From: Nitrosomonadales bacterium
GTDB taxonomy: Bacteria > Pseudomonadota > Gammaproteobacteria > Burkholderiales > Nitrosomonadaceae
Direction of reading: 5' to 3'
DNA length: 9,187 nucleotides
NCBI GenBank assembly: GCA_004525885.1
Contig: SPBV01000064.1
Location: forward strand, 1 to 9,187
In this document: positions 1-5,439 of the stretch, one piece after another
How the letters are laid out: each line of letters opens with the position of its first letter
Numbering within the stretch: the first letter of the stretch is position 1
The notes under the pieces: generated by a model
Told to the model about the DNA's origin: nothing
What the model saw: only the letters and a program-made list of their open reading frames with translations
Databases searched by the model: none
Position numbers and translations under genes: made by a program

Positions 1-272
1 AGACCAGTCGCTTCACGCCACTTTTTATTGTCAGCATCGTACCCTCGGTTGATTACCTTAACATTGCCATTCTGAAGTAGTTGATAGTGTGCTGAAACAT
101 CACTCAATCCACGCTCGAAGGAATGGTTGAGCCTGGCAATTTCATACCATTTTCCCAGATAACAATCGAGCTTAAAATTACTAACTGGAACAATGTTTTG
201 TGGTGGGCTTGTAGCACAGGCAGTGAGAAAGAAATAAAACAGACAAAGTAGAATAGATTTAAAAATTTGCAC
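1..272 (-). CDS. blc: Bacterial lipocalin (outer membrane lipoprotein Blc), 3' part outside window
   Basis: This leftward gene starts at GTG (270-272), and its C-terminal part lies beyond the left edge; 90 codons are visible. An in-frame stop just upstream (282-284) leaves GTG as the only usual start. The protein begins with a lipoprotein signal: a basic residue, a hydrophobic stretch, and the lipobox L16-T-A-C19. The lipocalin signature follows: G40-K-W-Y-E-I-A-R47 carries the invariant G-x-W, followed by H50, F52-E-R-G55 and N75-R-G-Y78, all typical of the Blc/apolipoprotein D-like group. In that family the mature protein is an eight-stranded barrel anchored in the outer membrane that binds lipids such as lysophospholipids; this function is inferred from the family. 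No strong Shine-Dalgarno sequence is visible before the GTG. A sigma-E-like promoter lies about 45 bp upstream, facing this gene. Confidence 0.9.
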   Translation of the reverse strand, partial: MQIFKSILLCLFYFFLTACATSPPQNIVPVSNFKLDCYLGKWYEIARLNHSFERGLSDVSAHYQLLQNGNVKVINRGYDADNKKWREATG

Positions 273-316
273 TTTTTTCGTTTAATATTCTAAAAAAATT
301 GATGGGCTAATGTTTT

Positions 317-343
317 TTTGACGGTTCAAATCTAATACAGTTC
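317..343 (-). promoter_or_regulatory. Sigma-E (RpoE)-type promoter for blc
   Basis: On the minus strand the -35 element GAACTG (343-338) is followed after exactly 16 nt by TCAAA (321-317), preceded by G. The known RpoE/AlgU consensus is GAACTT, 16-17 nt, then TCnnA, so five of six -35 bases and all fixed -10 bases match. Transcription would start near 310, leaving a leader of about 40 nt before the GTG of blc. The promoter lies beside the gene for its presumed sigma factor. The sequence match is direct; use in the cell is inferred. Confidence 0.5.
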
Positions 344-520
344 AATTATGATAGAGTTATTCTTTTATTTCTATAATATGCAATATCTAGGTGCAATTGG
401 CTTTAAGAAAACTAACCTCTTAATATCTTTAAAAATTCCTGTAGTATCGGTTTGAGTAGTTCAAATAATAAAGTGGCAATAAAATATGAACGAATATTAC
501 ATTCTAAATTGAGCATGGTA

Positions 521-547
521 TTGTCTTTCATGACGAGCTAATATAAT
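521..547 (+). promoter_or_regulatory. Candidate sigma-70 promoter for rpoE
   Basis: A perfect -10 box TATAAT (542-547) is preceded by TTGTCT (521-526) as a possible -35 element. The spacer is only 15 nt, shorter than the preferred 17, so the -35 assignment is weak. Transcription would start around 554, giving a leader of about 65 nt before the TTG start of rpoE. I found no GAACTT/TCnnA pair facing rpoE, so there is no sign in the sequence of the autoregulation usual for rpoE. Confidence 0.35.
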
Positions 548-620
548 GTGTTCTTCTAAGTTAGATTTACCTATATCAAATACACTTAATTTGTCTATGC
601 ACTAGAGGGGTTGGAAAAAA

Positions 621-1217
621 TTGGACGTCATTGATCCGGATCTCGATTTAGTTAGACGAACGAAGTTAGGAGACTGCCATGCCTTCGATATGTTAGTAGT
701 CAGGCATCAGCGTATGCTTGCTCATGTTATTTCACGTTATATTAAGTCACCACAACAGATTGAAGACGTGACGCAGGAAGCTTTTATTAATGCTTACCGT
801 GGAATCATGGCGTTCCGGGGAGAGAGCAAATTTTCTAGTTGGTTACATCGAATCGGAGTTAACGCAGCCATGGGTTTTCTGGCGACTGAGCGTACTCGTA
901 TCCCACTTTATGAAGCCTTATCCAATACAAAAACTAACGAGCCGTTAGTTCCAGAGGTTGCGGATGAAGAAAGTCCAGAGCGGCTGCTAATAACCAAGCA
1001 AATTGGTGAAACTGTTTCCAGTGCGCTGAAGAAGTTACCAGGAGAATTACGTGCAGCAATTACTCTTAGAGAGATTGATGGATTGAACTATGAGGAAATT
1101 GCAAAAATTATGGATTGTCCTATTGGCACGGTACGTTCGAGAATATTTCGTGCTCGTGAGATTATATCAGCAGCACTACGACCAAAATTAGAGTTGTTTC
1201 GTGACAGGAGATGGTAA
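621..1217 (+). CDS. rpoE: ECF RNA polymerase sigma factor RpoE/AlgU (sigma-E)
   Basis: This gene encodes an extracytoplasmic-function sigma factor of 198 residues, the usual length for RpoE/AlgU. It directs RNA polymerase to envelope-stress promoters. Region 2 covers about residues 22-90, with the D49-V-T-Q-E-A-F55 motif and the promoter-melting segment around F65-R-G-E and W74. Region 4 covers about 130-184, with A146-I-T-L-R-E-I-D-G-L and a helix-turn-helix from Y157 to E180 (M164-D-C-P-I-G-T-V-R-S-R). The resemblance to E. coli RpoE is strong, including the C-P-(V/I)-G-T-V-R-S-R-I-F-R-A-R-E block. The start is TTG at 621: an in-frame stop lies at 603-605, no other start is available, and AGAGGGG (604-610) serves as ribosome binding site. 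The next gene, an RseA-like anti-sigma factor, follows after one base, the standard rpoE-rseA order. Confidence 0.95.
   Translation: MDVIDPDLDLVRRTKLGDCHAFDMLVVRHQRMLAHVISRYIKSPQQIEDVTQEAFINAYRGIMAFRGESKFSSWLHRIGVNAAMGFLATERTRIPLYEALSNTKTNEPLVPEVADEESPERLLITKQIGETVSSALKKLPGELRAAITLREIDGLNYEEIAKIMDCPIGTVRSRIFRAREIISAALRPKLELFRDRRW
1206..1210 (+). promoter_or_regulatory. Ribosome binding site deciding the rseA start
   Basis: AGGAG lies inside the last codons of rpoE, 8 nt before TTG at 1219. It favours TTG 1219 over the in-frame GTG at 1201, which has no such site. The resulting N-terminus MKEEISAYMDSDL resembles typical RseA starts. Confidence 0.6.
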
Positions 1218-1218
1218 A

Positions 1219-1476
1219 TTGAAGGAAGAAATATCTGCATACATGGATTCTGATTTAGTAGCAGAAGAGACAGATGCTCTCGTTGATAGCCTTCGGTATG
1301 AACTTGATGCAAGGAACGATTGGTTCCTGTATCACCTTACTGGGGACGCCATACGGGGGCAGACAACGATTGATGACGGATTCTCGATACGTATATTAGC
1401 GAAATTAAAAGATGTAGAGATTGATCCGCTTTATGATCCACTTGATAATTCCACTGCTGGATTAGACCTGTTCTAG
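1219..1476 (+). CDS. rseA: RseA-like anti-sigma-E protein lacking membrane and periplasmic parts
   Basis: This is an 85-residue protein matching only the cytoplasmic, sigma-binding N-terminal domain of RseA. Visible family marks are the opening K2-E-E-I-S-A-Y-M-D-S-D, a central W35-x-x-Y-H-L-x-G-D-x-x-R-G47 (compare W-x-x-Y-H-L-x-x-D-x-x-R-G in RseA), and a second helix F55-S-I-R-I-L-A-K-L. Canonical RseA proteins are roughly twice as long or more, with one transmembrane helix and a periplasmic domain that is cut by DegS and RseP during envelope stress. Here the frame ends at TAG 1474-1476, and I see no hydrophobic segment downstream that a single frameshift would restore. No rseB or mucD follows either. 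The protein probably still binds sigma-E in the cytoplasm, but the usual release mechanism cannot apply. The start choice rests on the AGGAG site. The coding distance to rpoE is one base, so the two are co-transcribed and probably translationally coupled. Confidence 0.75.
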   Translation: MKEEISAYMDSDLVAEETDALVDSLRYELDARNDWFLYHLTGDAIRGQTTIDDGFSIRILAKLKDVEIDPLYDPLDNSTAGLDLF

Positions 1477-1497
1477 CAGGCTAGTCTCGCCTAGAAC
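1470..1497 (+). terminator. Hairpin at the end of rseA, possible transcript end
   Basis: GTTCTAG (1470-1476) is the exact inverse of CTAGAAC (1491-1497), giving a 7-bp stem that includes the rseA stop codon. The 14-nt loop holds a further GGC/GCC pairing option. No run of T follows, so it is not a standard Rho-independent terminator; it may stabilise the 3' end. Confidence 0.25.
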
Positions 1498-1579
1498 TCC
1501 AGCGTCATGATAAGTCTTTAAAGCCATAATAATTTCTGTATATTAAGAGTTTAGTTCATTTTTAAATACATGCTTTGAG

Positions 1580-1598
1580 TGAATAATTTGGTTATTCA
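1580..1598. repeat. Short inverted repeat (7-bp stem, 5-nt loop)
   Basis: TGAATAA (1580-1586) and TTATTCA (1592-1598) are perfect inverse copies around TTTGG. The stem is AT-rich and no T-tract follows, so it is unlikely to be a strong terminator. It could equally be a protein binding site. Confidence 0.25.
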
Positions 1599-1614
1599 TG
1601 AAGATCTATTTCGT

Positions 1615-1642
1615 GCCATAAGTGGACGTTTGTGTCTATGGC
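1615..1642. repeat. Spaced inverted repeat GCCATA/TATGGC
   Basis: GCCATA (1615-1620) is mirrored by TATGGC (1637-1642), and inside it GAC (1625-1627) can pair with GTC (1634-1636) after a one-sided bulge. This could form a small RNA hairpin or an operator. Its role is unknown. Confidence 0.25.
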
Positions 1643-1893
1643 AGTCTAGTTAAATCGCATCAAAGCTAATGAATTTATTGGTACATTTGTTAGTATATTG
1701 AAAATACAGCTTCTGCTGGAGAGGAAACTGTTCGAGTAGCTAGAAAAAGACCTGGTTTGCTCCTTTTGATAAAGGGAAGGATCGAAGGAGAACTTATACT
1801 CTCTATTGTGGGGCCCAAAATATAGATAAATTTTTATCGATTTAGCTCATGTAAGACAATTAATAATTTTTTCTGTTTTATAGAATTAGGACT

Positions 1894-1938
1894 ATGATGA
1901 GGATGATATGTTCGGCTCAGGAAGTTGAGAGGAGGTGA
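1894..1938 (+). CDS. Possible 14-codon upstream ORF before the Vgb-like gene
   Basis: ATG at 1894, with further ATGs at 1897 and 1903, opens a 14-codon frame that ends at TGA 1936-1938. The TGA lies within the AGGAGGTGA ribosome binding site of the next gene and is in the same frame as that gene's ATG at 1942, with one codon between. The peptide would be MMRMICSAQEVERR. It may be a leader peptide that couples translation, or a chance frame; only AGG at 1888-1890 could serve as its own binding site. Confidence 0.2.
   Translation: MMRMICSAQEVERR
1930..1938 (+). promoter_or_regulatory. Near-perfect Shine-Dalgarno for the Vgb-like gene
   Basis: AGGAGGTGA is a nine-base perfect complement to the 3' end of 16S rRNA. 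The core AGGAGGT (1930-1936) lies 5 nt before ATG 1942. It is by far the strongest ribosome binding site in the window, suggesting high translation initiation when the message is made. Confidence 0.8.
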
Positions 1939-1941
1939 ATC

Positions 1942-2955
1942 ATGCAAAGACGAGGCTTCCGGTTATGGGTATTTTTTTGGTTGATCCTCATAGGTGTTGC
2001 AGACCCTATGGATGCCAGTTCTGTTGAGCTCAACCCGATTGATATTAAAGAATGGCAAGTCCCCTATGAAGGCCAACCGCGCGATCCATTTGCGTTTGGA
2101 GGGGAGGAAATATGGTTCGTCGGCCAAGCTGGCCATTACCTAGCGCGTTTCACACCATCAACAAAAAAATTCTTCAAGCGTAATTTGGACGATAGCGCTG
2201 GTCCGCACAATTTAATTGTTTCATCGGACGGTATTGTTTGGTATTCCGGCAATTTAAAAGGTTATATAGGCCGCTACGATCCTCAGAAAGACCGGTTAAA
2301 TAAGGTCGTGATGCCTAACGATAACGCGAACGATCCCCACACGTTGGTATTTGATGAGAATGAACAACACATTTGGTTTACCGTGCAAGTGGGGAATTTT
2401 GTTGGGCGTTTAACAATGGCAGATTTATCGGTGGAGTTAATACCTGTACCGACAACACATGCGCGTCCTTACGGCATAAAAATAGCACCCAACGGTACGC
2501 CCTGGATTGCGTTGCTAGGAACCAATAAGCTAGCAAGGGTTGACCCGAAGACAATGAAATTAACAGAGATAGAAATTCCGAATAAAAATGCTCGTCCTCG
2601 TCGTCTAGAGGTCACCGATGATGGGCGCATTTGGTACTCTGATTATGCGACTGGTGTGCTAGGGCTCTATGATCCGAAAACCCATGGATTTAAAGAATGG
2701 GAATTGCCCGGTGGCGAAAATTCTCACCCCTACGGCACCGCTCTTGATAAAGACGGCCGCATATGGCTAGTTACTGGTACAAGGCCTAATTACTTTGTTG
2801 GCTTTGATACCCATACAGAAAAAATTATTTCTATTACGGCTATACCGTCCGGCGGAGGCACAGTCCGGCATATGCACTATCATCCATCCACAGATAACAT
2901 ATGGTTTGGTACCGATACACAAAATCTGGGCAGAGCAATGGTAAAAAGTGAATAA
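1942..2955 (+). CDS. Exported virginiamycin B lyase (Vgb)-like seven-bladed beta-propeller protein
   Basis: The 337-residue protein begins with a basic N-terminus (R3, R4, R7) and a hydrophobic stretch from about L8 to A20, with a probable signal peptidase site near A25-S. The mature part shows seven repeats marked by (I/V/P)-W-(F/Y/I/L), with W58, W100, W145, W188, W231, W275 and W321. The spacing is 42-46 residues, as expected for a seven-bladed propeller. Several blades end in G-R-(F/Y/L)-x-P or a close variant, for example G110-R-Y-D-P. This is the Vgb/streptogramin lyase-like architecture. Cytoplasmic Vgb enzymes linearise streptogramin B antibiotics, but exported relatives in Proteobacteria have no established role, so I do not assign lyase activity. 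A histidine cluster, R309-H-M-H-Y-H314, is notable near the last blade. The gene stands alone, with gaps of about 465 bp and 560 bp on either side. Confidence 0.8.
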   Translation: MQRRGFRLWVFFWLILIGVADPMDASSVELNPIDIKEWQVPYEGQPRDPFAFGGEEIWFVGQAGHYLARFTPSTKKFFKRNLDDSAGPHNLIVSSDGIVWYSGNLKGYIGRYDPQKDRLNKVVMPNDNANDPHTLVFDENEQHIWFTVQVGNFVGRLTMADLSVELIPVPTTHARPYGIKIAPNGTPWIALLGTNKLARVDPKTMKLTEIEIPNKNARPRRLEVTDDGRIWYSDYATGVLGLYDPKTHGFKEWELPGGENSHPYGTALDKDGRIWLVTGTRPNYFVGFDTHTEKIISITAIPSGGGTVRHMHYHPSTDNIWFGTDTQNLGRAMVKSE

Positions 2956-3087
2956 TCATTGCTGGCTCAGTTAGACATCGACTAACCAAGGTTACTATGT
3001 GCAATATATTGTTAAATGCCTGCCTTGTTCCAAAAACGGACAGTCACATTTAGCTTCCAATAAGATTCTTTAACAGCCAATCATTCA

Positions 3088-3107
3088 GGGGGTATTTTTG
3101 GGGGTAT
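3088..3107 (+). repeat. Direct repeat GGGGGTAT x2 separated by TTTT
   Basis: GGGGGTAT occurs at 3088-3095 and 3100-3107 with a 12-nt period. Tandem G-rich repeats of this kind are, from memory, seen next to integrase genes and att sites of tRNA-targeting islands, but no integrase or tRNA gene is visible here. Treat as an unexplained repeat. Confidence 0.5.
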
Positions 3108-3450
3108 CTCAATAAAATAAGGTAACTATTCTCGCGATAATATTATGATTAGTAAGGAATTAATAGACACCGGTTCGATTTCAACCGCCCAAAGAAGGAT
3201 GACCCGCAGGCCGCACTAATTTTTGATCGCAAATTTCTGTCTCAGAAGGCGCCATTCGACCTGGGTTTTACAATTAATCAGGAGATTACTTTAAGTATTG
3301 CAGCCAGTTTTTGCATGATTAATTTCGGACATCATGGCTGTCATGAGCTCCTGAAACCGAGTTTTTTAAACGGGTTGGTTTGTTTTTATCTTACTGACAA
3401 GAGAATAGTTTTGTGGTGCCTGGTTGTTTCTGTAATTGGGCCATGTTTTA

Positions 3451-3479
3451 TTGCAAAAAAAATAACAGGATGGGATACT
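3451..3479 (+). promoter_or_regulatory. Candidate extended -10 promoter for the six-gene operon
   Basis: TTGCAA (3451-3456) and GATACT (3474-3479) are separated by exactly 17 nt, and TGG directly before the -10 box gives an extended -10 element. Each hexamer matches four of six sigma-70 consensus bases. Transcription would begin near 3486, leaving about 30 nt of leader with the TGGAGG ribosome binding site. No sigma-E-like element was seen here. Confidence 0.45.
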
Positions 3480-3504
3480 CTTTTTAAGTTTTTTTTGATA
3501 AAAA

Positions 3505-3510
3505 TGGAGG
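3505..3510 (+). promoter_or_regulatory. Ribosome binding site deciding the first operon start
   Basis: TGGAGG lies 6 nt before TTG at 3517 and only 3 nt before the adjacent in-frame TTG at 3514. The spacing favours 3517, which also gives the basic M-K-R-F-R opening typical of a signal peptide. Confidence 0.55.
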
Positions 3511-3516
3511 TTTTTG

Positions 3517-4164
3517 TTGAAAAGATTCAGAGTTATTCTGCTTACCATAATGTACAGTTTCGTATGCCATTATTCTATCTTTCAGTCGGCAGTTTATGCT
3601 CAGGAAAATTTTGAATCATCTATAGACTGTAAGGATGTACGGATAGATTATACTGACGATCCTACTCTGACTCGGGAAGAACGTATTCGCCTTATGGATA
3701 AGGCTTATTATAAGTCCCTGAACAAATTCGAACTGTGTCAGTCTGCTAGGAAAATGGTGGAAACTCCTGATGGTGGCGCAACGGCTGCAAGTGCTAATGG
3801 TGGCTCCGGTGGTTCAGGGGGCTCATCTGGCGAAATAGAAGGTGCATCTGATAGTGGGTCTATTGCTAGTTCAACGATAACTGGGACTGAGTTACCTACA
3901 GTAGGTTCTGCCGTTGTGGATAATGTTAAGGTTAAAAAATCTGATATCAGCTCAGCATCGGAAAGTACGAATACTGAAAATAGTATGGACAAGGGCAACA
4001 TTTCAGCTGCAAATGGTAAGCTTCCTGATGATATTCCGCTAGCTAATAATGACGGTGCGCTTGCAGCACAAATAAGAAGCGCTGCTGAAAACGAGGCTGA
4101 TCCCGTTAAAAAAGAGCAATTATGGAATGAGTATAAGAAATACAAGGGATTACCCCAAAAATAA
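3517..4164 (+). CDS. Exported protein with Cys pair and Gly/Ser-rich linker, function unknown
   Basis: I do not recognise this 215-residue protein as a named family. It has a clear Sec signal peptide: K2-R-F-R, a hydrophobic core at about 6-25, and a probable cut after A26-V-Y-A (A28/Q29). The mature N-terminal part (29-80) is charged and probably helical, with two cysteines, C38 and C74, that could form a disulfide in the periplasm. Residues about 86-110 are a Gly/Ser/Ala-rich low-complexity linker, followed by a Ser/Thr/Asn-rich disordered stretch to about 175. A charged C-terminal helix (181-212, with W203 and Lys/Glu pairs) closes the protein and could be a docking segment. It is the first gene of the operon, and the lipoprotein gene begins 13 nt after its stop. 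The role is inferred only from context: a periplasmic component of the complex encoded downstream. An overlapping plus-strand frame (to 3614) is not credible as a gene. Confidence 0.8.
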   Translation: MKRFRVILLTIMYSFVCHYSIFQSAVYAQENFESSIDCKDVRIDYTDDPTLTREERIRLMDKAYYKSLNKFELCQSARKMVETPDGGATAASANGGSGGSGGSSGEIEGASDSGSIASSTITGTELPTVGSAVVDNVKVKKSDISSASESTNTENSMDKGNISAANGKLPDDIPLANNDGALAAQIRSAAENEADPVKKEQLWNEYKKYKGLPQK

Positions 4165-4177
4165 TATGAGAGAGATC

Positions 4178-5425
4178 ATGTCTTCGAAGAAAATTGCTAT
4201 CAGCTTTATTATGCCCATCTGTTTTCTTCACGCATTTCTACTTTCTGGGTGTGCAAACAATAATCTCAGATCATCGGCAGCAGTTGGCCCTTCACTGTCA
4301 TCTTCTTATTCAAAGCCAGAAAAAATCGATTCGGTTGAAGCGCCTTCAAAGCTTGATGTCATTATTCCTGTTTTTGATCCAGGCCTACCTAAAGACCAGG
4401 AGGACTATGAGGATGAAAATATCTGGCCAGAGTTACGTAGGGCAGAAGCCAATCGCTTTGCTTATAAGCTCAAAGAAAAATTAGAAGCAACAGGTCGATT
4501 CGGTTCAATCCGGGTAACCCCTGATAAAACAGCCACCGGAGACTTGTATATACTTTGTCGAATTGAAGAATCAAATGGTGAAGAAGTTGAAATAACGGTA
4601 AAAGTGATTGATATTAGTGGTCAGGAGTGGCTGGATAAATCTTTTGAGCATGAAGTCTCTGATGCTTTTCATAAAAATCACAGAAATAAAGATAAGGATC
4701 CTTACGATTCCTTATTTGAAAAAGCGGCAACAGAAATTGCTGAAGCACTCAACGATCATGACCCAAAAAGACTAGAAGACCTTCGCTATCTATCAGATCT
4801 CCGGTTCGGAGCCGGCTTCTCAGATAGTGCATTTATGCGATATATTGAAGTCGATGGAGACCGATTTAATTTGGTGAGCAAGCCCAGTGACCATGACCCG
4901 ATGTTACAGCGCGTTAAAGCCATTAGAGTAAGAGATCAGCTTTTTATCGACGATTTACAAAATAACTACGCTGCTTTTTCTGCAGAGATGAATGACAGTT
5001 ATTTGATGTGGCAGAAACAAAGTCTGTTAGAAATTAAGGCGAAACGTACAGCTGATCGGAAAGCTATTGCCCAAGCTGTAGGTGGCGCAGCACTTATAGG
5101 ACTCGGTGTCCTCGCAGCAGTTGCAGGCGCAAGTTCTAACTCAAATGCTGCTCAAACTGCTGGTACTCTAGGACTACTTGCTGGCGGGATAGGAGGTGCC
5201 GTTTTAATTTCACAAGGTTTTAGAACCAGCGAGGAGGCCAAAGTACACCGTGATTCACTGAATGAACTAGGTCAATCTGTTGATCTAGAATTAGCACCAA
5301 GGGTCATTGATTTTAATAAAAAAAATATTGAGTTGACTGGTAACGCCAAGGAACAATTTATGCAGTGGCGTACTTTTTTGCAAAAAATATACTCTGAAGA
5401 AGAAACTCCTAATGTTCAATTCTAA
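4178..5425 (+). CDS. Lipoprotein with glycine-rich membrane-active segment, function unknown
   Basis: This 415-residue protein begins with a lipoprotein signal (K4-K5, a hydrophobic core, lipobox L22-S-G-C25). Ala and Asn follow the lipidated Cys, with no Asp at +2, so sorting to the outer membrane is expected. Residues 58-195 look like an alpha/beta domain (D60-V-I-I-P-V-F-D, then R88-x-x-E-A-N-R-F, then D122-L-Y-I-L and a strand with V145-I-D), in general like the periplasmic lipoprotein domains that precede secretion or assembly systems; I cannot name the family. A basic helix (287-298) leads into two Gly/Ala-rich hydrophobic segments, about 299-318 and 328-347, separated by a polar Ser/Asn turn. 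These could form a glycine-zipper hairpin in a membrane. The start ATG 4178 is preferred because GAGAGAG lies 4 nt before it, it gives a compact signal peptide and it follows the previous stop; the in-frame ATG at 4166 lacks a binding site. The next gene is 14 nt away. Confidence 0.8.
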   Translation: MSSKKIAISFIMPICFLHAFLLSGCANNNLRSSAAVGPSLSSSYSKPEKIDSVEAPSKLDVIIPVFDPGLPKDQEDYEDENIWPELRRAEANRFAYKLKEKLEATGRFGSIRVTPDKTATGDLYILCRIEESNGEEVEITVKVIDISGQEWLDKSFEHEVSDAFHKNHRNKDKDPYDSLFEKAATEIAEALNDHDPKRLEDLRYLSDLRFGAGFSDSAFMRYIEVDGDRFNLVSKPSDHDPMLQRVKAIRVRDQLFIDDLQNNYAAFSAEMNDSYLMWQKQSLLEIKAKRTADRKAIAQAVGGAALIGLGVLAAVAGASSNSNAAQTAGTLGLLAGGIGGAVLISQGFRTSEEAKVHRDSLNELGQSVDLELAPRVIDFNKKNIELTGNAKEQFMQWRTFLQKIYSEEETPNVQF

Positions 5426-5439
5426 CTATATCGAATAAC

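Larger units (their letters stand above)
273..620. other. Divergent intergenic region between blc and rpoE
   Basis: This AT-rich stretch of about 350 bp has no convincing ORF on either strand. It separates the leftward blc from the rightward rpoE and must hold the promoters of both. Two candidates are listed separately: a sigma-E-like promoter facing blc, and a perfect TATAAT box facing rpoE. The middle (about 360-500) holds only AT-rich sequence, with no repeat or RNA structure that I could recognise. Confidence 0.7.
1477..1941. other. Gene-poor region between rseA and the Vgb-like gene
   Basis: This stretch of about 465 bp has no ORF that I can support as a gene. It holds a 7-bp hairpin TGAATAA/TTATTCA (1580-1598), an inverted repeat GCCATA/TATGGC (1615-1642) with an inner GAC/GTC, and a near palindrome ATAGATAAA/TTTATCGAT (1822-1841). 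A stop-free stretch without a good start (about 1695-1825) reads as a short Arg/Leu/Ile-rich peptide. I do not recognise it; it could be a decayed gene. A 14-codon upstream ORF sits at the right end (listed separately). I found no clear sigma-70 or sigma-E promoter for the following gene. Confidence 0.5.
2956..3516. other. Gene-poor region upstream of the large operon, with possible coding remnant
   Basis: No complete gene is supported in these roughly 560 bp. GTTAG and CTAAC (about 2969-2985) form a weak 5-bp hairpin after the Vgb-like gene, without a T-run. A GGGGGTAT direct repeat lies at 3088-3107. From about 3155 to 3300 one plus-strand frame is open and reads like protein (D-F-N-R-P-K-K-D-D-P-Q-A-A), with GC-rich third positions unlike the surrounding sequence, but it has no start codon; it runs on into the out-of-frame overlap with the next gene. 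I read it as a possible decayed gene fragment. A hairpin GGA..TCATG/CATGA..TCC (3327-3351) is followed, 9 bases later, by six T, a weak terminator candidate. The right end carries the operon promoter. Confidence 0.45.

Noticed and set aside
1789..1815. GAACTT as a sigma-E -35 box before the Vgb-like gene
   Set aside because: No TCnnA element lies 15-17 nt downstream; the region reads GGGCCC instead.
1695..1825. Short stop-free frame with a Leu/Ile-rich peptide
   Set aside because: It has no ATG or well-placed ribosome binding site and matches nothing I recognise; described only as content of the gap.
3160..3190. tRNA-like T-arm sequence with GGTTCGA
   Set aside because: The canonical 5-bp stem around TTCGATT does not form; only a shifted CGGTT/AACCG pairing works. 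No acceptor stem, anticodon arm or CCA is present.
3327..3366. Rho-independent terminator before the operon
   Set aside because: The stem is only 3 plus 5 bp with an internal loop, and the T-run begins nine bases after the stem; too weak to list as a terminator.
3315..3614. Open frame of 99 codons overlapping the first operon gene
   Set aside because: The other frame has a strong signal peptide, ribosome binding site and the operon context. This one has no binding site, and its part after 3517 is a shadow.
3894..3906. Palindrome ACCTAC-A-GTAGGT
   Set aside because: It lies inside a coding sequence in a low-complexity region, and one such 13-bp palindrome by chance is not remarkable.
3738..4145. 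Minus-strand open frame of 135 codons
   Set aside because: It is the antisense of the Gly/Ser-rich linker gene; its proline/serine-rich protein is a composition artefact.
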